A stretch of DNA of 64,000 bases from Stenogyne calaminthoides (lineage: Eukaryota > Streptophyta > Magnoliopsida > Lamiales > Lamiaceae): the NCBI GenBank assembly GCA_037126765.1, contig JBBCBC010000016.1, forward strand, positions 16,666,728 to 16,730,727, written 5' to 3'. Position 1 is the first letter of the stretch; each line of letters begins with the position of its first letter. This document shows positions 55,004-64,000 of this stretch, in pieces. Below the pieces are notes generated by a model. That model ran no database searches. It was not told where the DNA came from and saw only the letters and a list, made by a program, of their open reading frames with translations. Both the position numbers and the translations under genes were made by a program.

Positions 55004-56857
55004 GTTGGGGATTATTTGAAAAGTAGTATTTTTTTTTGTATAATCTAAAACCTGAATTTCGGACTTATTTATCAAATAAATTGTTTATCATCGATGCTTT
55101 AAATATGATTGAATGTTATATATATTTAATGCATAACTGTTTCAATAATTAGACGTGTTACATCAGTAGTTAATTTAGTGATACCCGATCACGTAAGATT
55201 AAATTAATGTCCTTTTGTAAACTAAAAGTACGCCATTCACGACCTAGATGGAAATGAACAACCATCGCGAAAAGGTTGAGGTGTAAGGCTCAGATTGGTT
55301 TGTCTTGACCAAGAGATTACACTAGTGCATGACTAATCTTATTTGAATAGGACCTACAAGAGGATAAATTCTTGAGAATCGAACAAGGAAGAATTAGACC
55401 TCGGTGGTTCGTTGTTTCTTAACCTTTCGCCCCTTAAATAGGATCGCGGGGGATTGGTAACTATTGCTTTGACTTATCATGGGTAGCTTAATCGAGAGAG
55501 ATTCAATACTTTTTATCTTGGGCAATATTATTGGTCACATGTGATTGCTAAGATTTAATACGAAGAATCGTGTGCAAGCACGCTTGCTTGATTTGCCCCC
55601 TGGGAGGTTCATAAGTTTTATCATACCAAATCTTGCAAGTGGAATTAGTTTCATTATGGATAATAATGTTGAACCGTTCTCGACCCAAGGACAAAAGATA
55701 TTAATTAACGGAAAGCTATTTGGTTGGCTTGAATTAATTAATGGGCCAGATAATCTGAAACACGGGAAATAATGACCGGAGCATATTGACCGTAATATGG
55801 GTTAAGATGGATAGTGCAATATTAATTATGTAGTGGGATTAATTAATATTTATGGTCTTGAATTATATTGTGGCTCAATATTAGATATTCAAGATCCATT
55901 AGAAGGTCCAATCTTAATTCTCCTAAAGGCCCCCTGAGTAGCCCAACAAATAGTCCAATAACCTAAAAAGGTGATTAAAATAAAATAAATATTGTTGCTT
56001 AATATTTCTCTAATTAATTCGAAAATTATGGATAAAGAGGAGAAAGATTTTCTTTGAATTTTGTTATGGAATGAAGATATGTATTCTTGGAATACAAGAT
56101 TATCTCATTAAATTCAAGAAATCTCCCACTTGGTTATTCATGAGGGAATTTTCGAAATTTTGGAAATATAGTGGGCAAGAAAGATTTTCTTGATTTTCTT
56201 GAAAAGATATTATGGAAGATATGTATTTCTTGAAATACAAGAATATCTCATAAATTCAAGAAGATCCAAATCTTGGATTCTTGCACACTTAATATTTTAA
56301 AAAAATTATGCCATAATAGAGGAGAGGTGGGATTTTGTGGAATATTTTAATTATGGGAAAAAGAATATAGGAGATATATTCAAGATTTCTTGGTGACCAA
56401 GAAAAGTCTTTTTCCCACATTGAAAATTCACACAAATTTCGGTCCACCCTCCCTCCTATAAATAGGGATGATTAGTTCATTCCCAAGTACAATTCCATGT
56501 CCGGAAATATTAGCAAATCCACATAAGTGGTGCAACAAAGTTTATTTTTTTCCTTTTGTTAATTGTTCAGTGAAAGTATCCTTCCACGGATTATCGAGCA
56601 AGGGCTAAGGGAATACTTGAGAAGTCCTTTTGGTTAGTCCGTCCGACCAAAGCCACTACCATCCCGAGAGAATACGTTCACGTAAATCAAAGTAGATTCC
56701 GCATCGTAGGTTTTACGTGGCTTTTTATATGCATGATATGTTGTTGCAATTATTATTTGAATTAATATAGGATTAATTCATGCTTGTAATAATTAATGAA
56801 TTAAATTTGTATTTAAATATTCACCCCGAATAGATCTGTGCAACACATTCCCCAACA
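55004..56857 (+). repeat. 3' LTR of element C
   Basis: TGTTGGGGATTATTTG ... CACATTCCCCAACA; TATAAATA at 56457-56464. It is nearly identical to 47675-49530 apart from scattered short indels, many of them next to CAG/CTG words. Confidence 0.9.
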
Positions 56858-58120
56858 CTGCCCACATGAAGTTCTCAGTCTATCAAATGGATGTGAAAAG
56901 TGCATTTTACGGCGGTGTGCTTAAACAAGAGGTTTATGTGAACAAACCTCCGGTTTCAAACAGAATGACCAAGTTTACTGTGCTCGAAAAGCTTTGTATG
57001 GTCTCAAGCAAGCACCCGAGCATGGTATGATACTCTTTTCTCGGTTTCTTACGGACCATGGTTTTGTCAAAGGCTGTTGATAGAACTCGTTCGGGATAGA
57101 GGATGGGGAAGATATCTTACTAGTTCGGATATATGTTGATGACATCATTTTTGGATCTCCAAACCATCAATTTGTGTGAAAAGTTTTCAACAACGATGAA
57201 AGGCAAGTTTGAGATGTCAATGATGGGAGATGAATTTCTTTCTAGGTCTTCAAGTGAAACAATCAAAGGAAGGAATATTCATCAACCGTGCAAAGTACAC
57301 CGAGATCGATTGCCAAATATGGTGTACAGAATTGCAATACGTTAGATTCCCATAAATACTAACTACAAGATGGATCCTAATTCGAAAGAAGGCAAATCAA
57401 GAAGCCCATACCGATTATAGAGGAATCATTGGATCATTGCTCTATCTCACGACAAGTAGGGCGGATATAACATTTCTTTGTTGGGATATGTGCAAGATAC
57501 CAAGCTAATCCTAAGGCTAGTCACATGGAGGTCGCCAAAAAGATCTTCAAGTATCTTAAAGGCACGCGATGAATAGAGGATTTGCGGTATCGGTGATGAT
57601 AACCTTGAATTAAGCGGATTTACTCGGATGTTGATTATGGAGGTTCTTGAAATTGATGGGAAGTCCACTTGAGGAACTTGTCAATTTCTAGGAAGTAAGG
57701 CGATATCTTGGTTTTCGAAGAAGCAGGACCTCGATAGAAACAAGATTCTTGAAGGTGAATACATAATTGAAGAAGGCTGCTCGCTTTCGAATTCTTTCGC
57801 TCGGACAACAATTAAGGGATTATAAAGTTGAAGCCAATGAAGTACCAATATTTTGTGACAATAATAGTGTCATTGCTATTTCACAAAAATCCGATTATTG
57901 CACACGAGATGCAAGCATGTGGATATCGAGACATCACTTCATCGAGGATATCATGTCGAGAAAAAGGACATAAGGATGGAGAAAATTCATCTTGATAAGC
58001 AGAGAGTGATATCTTGACTAAACCTTTTGGTGAATCAAGATTTCAGGAACTTTCAGTTGAATTAGGGATGTTAGAACCAGGTGGAAAATTGAAGGTTTTC
58101 AGAAAAATTGAAGGTTTTCA
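56858..58120 (+). pseudogene. RT second half and RNase H of element B pol
   Basis: This resumes the RT interrupted by C: HMKFSVYQMDVKSAF (motif A aspartate kept), LKQEVYVNKPP, then in another frame LVRIYVDDIIFGSPN (YVDD kept, about 57130). RNase H follows: VPIFCDNNSVIAISQ (57800), RHHFIEDIMSRK and, near 58015, ILTKPFGESRFQELSVELG, the usual end of copia pol. Frames change at least six times over 1.2 kb. Catalytic residues of RT are visible, in contrast to integrase, where D is read as N. Confidence 0.75.
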
Positions 58121-58592
58121 GAAAGCATGAAGTTTTCTCAGAATTCTACTGAGAAGCTTAGGATAAAATGGAAATCTTTGAATCGAAGTCTTAGGGAACT
58201 CAGTTTTATCAAGGTCAAGATCAAGAGTATCGAACCAATTCAAGATTTCAAAAGATATCATCTTGCTATTTTATCAAGGCCAAGACTCGAAGAAGACCGA
58301 CAGAGGAAATTAGTCAAGAAGTAATGACTCATGCGACTCATTTATTGCTTAAGTAAAGCTCAGTAATCATTCGCAATAAATACAAAACACCTGAGGAATG
58401 TTTTTGGGCTGGATCGTTTTAAATTCCGAAGAAGGTCAACAGTCATTTAATGCTCTGCTACATTAATGACCAATGAGGATGTTTTGGCGGCTTACTTTTC
58501 GGAGATCGTCGGTTCGTATACCCGATTAATCGGAGATTAATCTCAACCATTGTTTTTCACCTAACCAATGCGATTCCCCACGATCTCGAAGC

Positions 58593-58600
58593 TATATATA
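58593..58600 (+). promoter_or_regulatory. internal TATA box upstream of the B accessory gene
   Basis: TATATATA is followed by a ~130 bp leader ending in AAACCCTAAAGC..TCTAAA before ATGGC at 58728. The layout (TATA, start region ~30 bp on, CT/A-rich leader, ATG in good context AAAATGGC) is that of an ordinary plant core promoter and lies far from both LTRs. Confidence 0.5.
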
Positions 58601-58727
58601 CCCTAAGAAGCCTTTCAAGCCAAAATTTTATCAAACTCTTCGTTCCCAAATCCTCTGCAAATAAAAATCCCCTTTGCCCAGAAATTCCCAAAACCCTAAA
58701 GCTTCATTTCTTAAATCAATCTCTAAA

Positions 58728-59819
58728 ATGGCCCCAACCTTGTTCGAGAAATTAGCCAAAAACCAACAAGCCGTGGTACGAGTTCGTTGTCTCACTCGAA
58801 AGCACAACCAACTCAAAGCCAGAAGAGGAGGCTCTGCATATGATTCGACTGGCTAAACTCACCCAACTAGTCGCAAACCGACCAGACCAGGAGTTTGCGA
58901 AAGAGGTAATTGAATTCATCTATAACTTGAAGATAGATGAAGAAGATGGTATGCATTATTCGATTATCGTATCACATTTAGAGCAATCGTCCAAATACGT
59001 AGATTTTGAGAGGGATTTGTACATAATTCCGAAAAATCTGAATGATTCTTTGAGCTCTGTGACAGAGGAGAGGATCCTACGATGTATATGTCAGGTAGAG
59101 AGCAAGAATACTTAGATAGGATTACTGAGAATCCTGTGAAGTTTGAGGCGACACTGCATAAAAGGCACCTGAAGCCACAATATCGTGTTTTGATGGATAT
59201 TGTGAGCAAATGCATCATGAGTCTTACGGGGAGTTTTGAGCAGATCAGTACCCCGAAGCTCAGATTGATGGCGGCGATCGAGGCCTCACCCACCACTGAC
59301 TTCAACTGGCTGAAATTCCTGATTCAGATGGTGAGTGAGCAGACCAAAGTTTTGAGAAAGGTTGACGGGGCGATCTCAATCAAAGGCAAGATCCACCATG
59401 CCACCAAAATTTCTTATATTTTGGAGATGTGCAGAGAGGAGGAGGATATCTTCGCCAATTCGACCTCATTCCCTAAGTCCAAAATTCTCTTTAAACCCAT
59501 TGCTGCAAAGAAGCAAACCTTCAGGGGGAAGAGAGAAAAGAAGGTAGAATCACCTTCTGCGGCTGCTGAAAAAGAGACCCAACAAACCAGGGGGAAGGTT
59601 TTGTTGGAGGCAAAGATGTTGAAACAGAAGGATCTTGCTCCAAAACGCAAAAGATTGGTGGTTCTCACCGATGAAGATGGAAGTGATTCTGAAGAGATTC
59701 AACATGAGGGCCAAACCGCTCAGAGTTCACCATTACAAGTGTTGGCTCAGGTTATCTCTAGGACACAGGATCGGCGAGGCAGTGTCTTCTCCGAGGTGCT
59801 CGAGACATCGCCCGATTGA
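58728..59819 (+). pseudogene. accessory gene of element B, N-terminal part
   Basis: It starts ATGGCCCCAACC (MAPTLFEKLAKNQQAVV), shifts frame at about 58775 (..EEEALHMIRLAKLTQLVANR), and again at about 59080. The last part (59082-59819, 245 codons) is open: EYLDRITENPVKFEATLHKR, YRVLMDIVSKCIMSLTGSFE, TDFNWLKFLIQMVSEQTKVL, MCREEEDIFANS, then a basic Lys/Arg-rich stretch with KRKRLVVLTDEDGSDSEE. The globular part resembles the 'putative plant transposon protein' domain often annotated next to plant retroelements; this is from memory of the pattern and unconfirmed. No gag, pol, signal peptide or membrane helix is seen, so a classical envelope is unlikely. It has its own promoter-like region. Confidence 0.6.
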
Positions 59820-62190
59820 GGATAAAATTTCTCAGAAATTTTTAAAGGAGCTCAGACCTCGAGAGATACTTACCCGGATGTGAGGCTCGTGATGTAAGAG
59901 CCCGGCTCGAGTCGATCCGAAGATGTGCAGTGCTCAGATCGGTCGAGCCAACTCAGACTAAACCGAGGATATGCCACCAGCCTCGTAACCCACTTAGATG
60001 CAACCGAGGACTTGATCGCGACAAACTTCGAGATGTTCTTTGAGGCTCAGGAGCGTATTATTCTTGATGAGCTCCCTGAAAGTGATCTCTTCTGATCCCT
60101 TAGTTGATGCTTCAACCGAACCAAAGAGCCCGAGATGGAAGAAGGAGAAGTGAAGAAGGCGATTGGAGGAGCAAGGGAACGGTTCATTCTTGGACCGCTA
60201 CCCCCGAGCTCGGCTCATACCCGACCGCAAGATGTTTTCTTGATTAAGGACAATCTGTGTTCATCCTCAATCGGACTCTTCCGAGATGCTTGATATTGCT
60301 GCATTCGAGAGGAAGACCGGGTGGAATGAGGAGACGACCTTCATGACCGACTTCTCGGGGTTCGTGGAGGACAAAGCTCTAGGATGAAAAACTCGATTTT
60401 GATGAGCCGGGTAAAGGAAGAAGTTGGCCGAGAGGAGAGCAAACTGGGTTGGATGGCAAATGGGAGACAAATCTAAAGATGGAGATGGGGACCAACAGGG
60501 GAGATGCCGAGGATCGATCTCGGATGGAAAAGGAGACTTCATTGGTCGATCAACATGAAATTAGTCAACCTCGGTCGGTTAACACTCTTCAGTACCTTTT
60601 GGCACTATTGACAATTATGCCAAAGTTCTTTGAAAAGTTCTATCTTTAATTCTGAATTGTTTGATATCTGACCGAGGCTCGGTTGGAGACCGGAGCTCGG
60701 GACTAAGCCGAAGCATTGAGGATGATCGACAAAGACAAAGGTGCGAAGGTTCCCGAGATTGATCTCACTCCCTTGATGGAGAAACTTGAGAAGGTTGAGC
60801 CAATGATGATCAAAATTGCTCAGATGGAAGAGACGTTCACAACCAAGCTCAAAAGATGGAAAGTCTTAGTCACTCTTCAGAGATGGTGCTAATCCAAAAC
60901 ACTCTGACCACCCAGATGACCTCCATGGAAGAAAAGCCGAATGAGAAGTTTGGAGGAGTCAAGGCCGAAGTTAAGGTCGAATCGAAGCGTAAACACTTAG
61001 GAGAGTCCTCGAATTCTAGAGGTGAAACCGGCGGGGAAGAATGAGGTGCTAATCAAGTCTCTTTGTTGAGGAAATGAGCTCATTACTCATGACCAAGATG
61101 ACAGAGATGTTCAAAGAAGCACTCTCTGGCCAGTTTGCCCACTTATCTAAAGAATTTTCTGTGGCCAAGAACCATCTAAGGAGGTGGAAGATTTAACAAG
61201 ATTAGATAGCGAGGAGAGATTCATTTGTGTGAGCAAAGAGCAATATCACATGGACACAAAGACTCTCCGGACTTCTTCCAAATTTACGCCAAGAAGGGGG
61301 AAAAGGAAGGTGAAGACCTCGGAAAGTTCATGGCGGCGTGCTTTGGAGAAGAAGGCTCGAGAAAAGATCTTTGAAATGTATAATCTAGCCAAAGCCTTAA
61401 AAAAGAAGGAAAATTTACCGAGAAGTTAAAGTTCGCTCGGTGGAGAAGCCTATCTACACTCGAAGTTTCTAAGCAAACCATGCTTGATGTTACAAAAGAG
61501 AAACCGAAAAGCTAGAGCAAAGGTTGGAACAAGCTGTGTTCGCTTTGAATTGTCTATGAAGAGGAAAGCCTTGGGCGTTGTTCAACCCGGAAAGCAAAGC
61601 GTCAAAAGGCTTGAAGCCAATCCGAGAAAGGCGATTACGGATGATGAAGATAAAGAAGAATCCGAGTCTCAACCTCGGAAGAAAGTCTTCAACACGAGAG
61701 ATGCTCAAGACACTCCAAATAGAACAAGCTAAGAAAGTCTGCTGCCCGGTCTCGTGAGCGCCTGCGGATCGAAAAAAGATAGACGAAGAAGAGCGAAGCG
61801 AAGAGTGAATTCAGGAAGTTTGCGAGCAAGAGGAAAGGGACATCAAAAGCACTAAAGTGGCCCCACGTTGATAAATGGATGCCTATCAAACTCAACGATA
61901 TGTGGGAAGAAGTCAAGAGAACCTTCTGGTTCAATTATGATGTTCTCAGGGAATGGAGAGGGGAAAGCTCAGATCAGAATGAAGCATTCATTGAATATCT
62001 CCTAACCTTCTATCCAAAGTATCTACAGGGCTAGATTAACCTTGCGGATGAAGGAGAGGTACAGATAGTAGCCCCTGGTCCATATTCCTATCCTCCTCCA
62101 AGACTTGGTAATGGCTTGGTGAATGAAAAGGCCATTACTCAAGAAATTGCTCAAGATATCTTTGGTGGGTTGGGTCTAACAGAAACTTGA
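59820..62190 (+). pseudogene. accessory gene of element B, coiled-coil and C-terminal part
   Basis: Coding character continues in changing frames: EDLIATNFEMFFEAQERIIL (about 60010), VPEIDLTPLMEKLEKVEPMM (about 60750), SWRRALEKKAREKIFEMYNL (about 61335), the basic SQPRKKVF, and a C-terminal block VDKWMPIKLNDMWEEVKRTF..ECLLTFYPKY-like (61868-62030), ending before 62190. The helical Lys/Glu-rich middle and the W(M/R)PIK block have counterparts in the accessory gene of element G (EWRPIK near 23995). No enzyme motif was recognised. The many frame changes coincide with altered CAG/CTG words. Confidence 0.5.
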
Positions 62191-62735
62191 TCCGGACATT
62201 ATCAAGGAGAGAAATGAGTGAAAGAAGAGATTTTTTCGGAATGTTTGACTGGAGGTGCCGTGATGAAGTTGAGAATGAAGCAAACTGAAGAGCAGAAGAC
62301 TGAAGAGCCAAAATCTGAAGACTGAAGACTCAGAAGATTTCGTAATCTTTAAATTTTTGTCTTTTTGATTTTGTTGATAAACTCATTGTAATCTGTAATG
62401 GGATTCCAATCATCAATGAAGATTTATCATTATGCTCAAAAGATAATATCTCATTATCTTATTTACATGTCTTTTATTTTGATATGCTGAATGAATGTCT
62501 CTGAACTGATTGTATGTTGATAAAGAGAAATTGTCTGAATATGGGGAAATTGTTTAAGTATTTAGTAATGAACTACTTAAAGAGATTCATTACTGAAGAA
62601 ATTACTGAATGATTTAAATTGTTAAGAGTTTCTCTATTTTTAGAAATTGTTGGGAGACAACCAATCTTGTAATAGGATAAACTGAAACATGAATATAGGT
62701 CATACGTTTGTAACAAGATAGGTTTTGGCATCATC
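62191..62735 (+). other. untranslated DNA before the 3' LTR of element B
   Basis: AT-rich, no frame. It leads to the polypurine tract and would be the 3' UTR of both the genomic and the accessory transcript. Confidence 0.5.
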
Positions 62736-62748
62736 AAAAAGGGGGAAA
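62736..62748 (+). other. polypurine tract of element B
   Basis: AAAAAGGGGGAAA directly before TGTTGGGAGATG, preceded by GCATCATC. This is the typical copia plus-strand primer and fixes the 3' LTR start at 62750. Confidence 0.9.
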
Positions 62749-62749
62749 T

Positions 62750-64000
62750 TGTTGGGAGATGAATTTAATATATATGATTTTGATTAAGATCCCAAAACCC
62801 CTGAGTATGACATGATCAGAATGATCTTGATAGTTGAGTCAGGATTCAGTTTTAGAGTACTAAGGATGTTATCTGCAAAATGTATAGTCAGCAGATATAG
62901 TTGGGATAGGTTTCAAGACTCAAGAACTCAAGATATGTTTGAAGAAACGAAGTTTCGAGGATGAAAATGGAAGGTTTCAAGACTCAAGATGAAATCGAGA
63001 TATCAAGACTCAAGATGAATCAAGAATCAAGACTCAAGACAAAGACTCAAGACATCGGTCAAGATAAACTATAAAGACTCAGAAGACCCTGAAGACTCAG
63101 AAGACCCTGAAGACTCAGAAGATTCTGAAGACACAAGACTGAAGACTGAAGACTGAAGATCAAGAATACTGAAGGCACAGTAATTACTAAAGACTCAGTA
63201 ATGTACTGAATGCTCAGTATGAACCTGAATGTTCCGAGGCACTGAATATATCTATCTGAAAGATGCAATACTGAGAAGATCACAATTCCTTAGAAAATAG
63301 ATATTTGCCAAGACATTCAAATGCAGACAAAAGGAACTAAGTCAGAAGTGTTGTTAAGGTTATATCAAACTCAGAGTTTGTAACCAAAAGAGCCGTTGAA
63401 GGTGTCTACCTTTAACTGGAGACAAAAGTCAAAAAGAGGAAGACAACATCATGCCATCGACACCGACAAAGGATAAAGTGCCTCGAAAAAAGATGTCAGA
63501 TGTACAAAGTTCCAGACTGCAAAAAGTGAAGATCGGCTACGTGAAAGGCTATTGCCTAAAACGTGTTAGGGAGGTTCAAACCCTAAATATAGCCGTTTCT
63601 CACACACCATAAGAGGGAACTCACGGAGCTATCTCTCCAATGGATAGTTTTCAAGAGTGACCTTGGTGTATGCCTATAAATACTGGTGACCCTCTACATT
63701 GTAAGGTTACGGGAAATTTTATCATAACTCAAGAGCTCAAACTTATTCTTGCAAAAGTTAAAAGCACTCGAAAAACTTAGAATTTCCCAAGTGCTTCTAT
63801 ATTGAATAGAGCTCACTATACTAAGCCTAGCTTGATAAGAATTATCCAAAGCTTAGTCGAGATATCCTAACCCTTTGCATTGTGCTTCATTGTAAAGGAT
63901 ATCTCATCTAGTTGAAACCAACCGAGAAACCCCAAACCCTCGAGAAGGTAGTTGGAGTGTGTTTGTTGGTGAGAAGAGTTGTAAAGAGTTAGTAAACTCA
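62750..64000 (+). repeat. 3' LTR of element B, cut by the window end
   Basis: It is collinear with 40900-42150; TATAAATA at 63675-63682. About 780 bp are still missing at the right. Long identical stretches alternate with patches where CTGAAG in one copy is TCAAG or CGAAG in the other. Confidence 0.9.
63063..63165 (+). repeat. minisatellite in the 3' LTR of element B
   Basis: GACTCAGAAGACCCTGAA units are followed by three GACTGAA units. It is the counterpart of 41221-41295 and has one unit more. Confidence 0.8.

Larger units (their letters stand above)
47675..56857 (+). mobile_element. complete copia element C nested in RT of element B
   Basis: The two LTRs are 47675-49530 (1856 bp) and 55004-56857 (1854 bp), in the same orientation and nearly identical. 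A primer site follows the first and a polypurine tract precedes the second. On the left, B ends in ..LDYDETFA..; on the right it resumes ..AHMKFSVYQMDVKSAF, the next block of the RT fold, so insertion into B pol is certain. The immediate 5 bp flanks (CTTTT and CTGCC) do not match, perhaps because the first LTR start is altered (TATTGGGG for TGTTGGGG). The interior keeps the copia order but is full of frame breaks, at odds with the near-identical LTRs. Confidence 0.9.
40900..64000 (+). mobile_element. copia element B (Sirevirus-like), leaves the window
   Basis: Plus strand: 5' LTR (40900-42927), primer site, long gag with zinc knuckle, protease, integrase, RT (split by element C, 47675-56857), RNase H, accessory gene region (58593-62190), polypurine tract (62736-62748), 3' LTR (62750 onward, incomplete). 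The long gag with a zinc knuckle and the extra downstream gene resemble the Sirevirus branch of Ty1-copia. It is inserted in the CACTA element. Without C it would be about 16 kb, unusually large for copia. Confidence 0.85.

Noticed and set aside
47670..56862. Target duplication for element C
   Set aside because: The flanking pentamers CTTTT and CTGCC differ; insertion is supported instead by the continuity of the interrupted RT of element B.
59082..59819. Accessory gene of B as a retroviral-type envelope
   Set aside because: No signal peptide, membrane helix, glycosylation-rich ectodomain or fusion segment was seen; the product is basic, acidic and coiled-coil in parts.

Overview
The window is nuclear DNA of a flowering plant, probably a eudicot. 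The evidence is AT-rich intergenic sequence, GT-AG introns, a receptor-like kinase of the LRK10-like (LRK10L/WAK-related) family, Stowaway and Tourist MITEs, a CACTA transposon and several Ty1-copia LTR retrotransposons. I see no bacterial genes, tRNA or rRNA genes, or CRISPR array.

Left part (1-19.5 kb): two damaged copies of one LRK10-like receptor kinase gene, at 1871-5383 (three exons) and 8041-9605 (kinase part only). A 1.6 kb copia LTR fragment lies between them and is joined directly to the second copy. A Tourist MITE, a ~0.7 kb direct repeat present twice, a TIR-like element, an LTR-like fragment, a degenerate Stowaway MITE and about 5 kb of unassigned non-coding DNA complete this part.

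Right part (19.5-64 kb): a deep nest of transposons, each opened by the next and not closed inside the window. Element G opens at 19486 and also carries a small internally deleted family-D element with TSD CCAAA. E (minus strand) opens at 24588 inside the second LTR of G. D (minus strand) opens at 28235 inside the pol gene of E. The right LTR of D is cut at 36434 by a family-B LTR (B'). B' is cut at 37557 by a CACTA transposon that holds a captured oxidoreductase exon. The CACTA is cut at 40900 by a full copia element B. B is cut in its reverse transcriptase at 47675 by element C, the only large inserted element that is complete (47675-56857). B resumes at 56858 and runs into its 3' LTR at 62750, which leaves the window.

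How the parts work: the gag-pol elements have the usual copia order (LTR, Met-tRNA primer site, gag, protease, integrase, RT, RNase H, polypurine tract, LTR), but all are visibly broken. Elements B and G also carry, between pol and the 3' LTR, a long accessory gene unrelated to gag-pol. In B it has its own TATA box and leader, and this is the most unusual feature here. A second broad signal is that CAG/CTG triplets are often missing or altered in the retroelements. Three independent tRNA primer sites all read TGGTATCGAG instead of TGGTATCAGAG. Many apparent frameshifts may therefore be sequence-consensus errors at CHG-methylated sites rather than true decay. No gene in the window looks fully intact.
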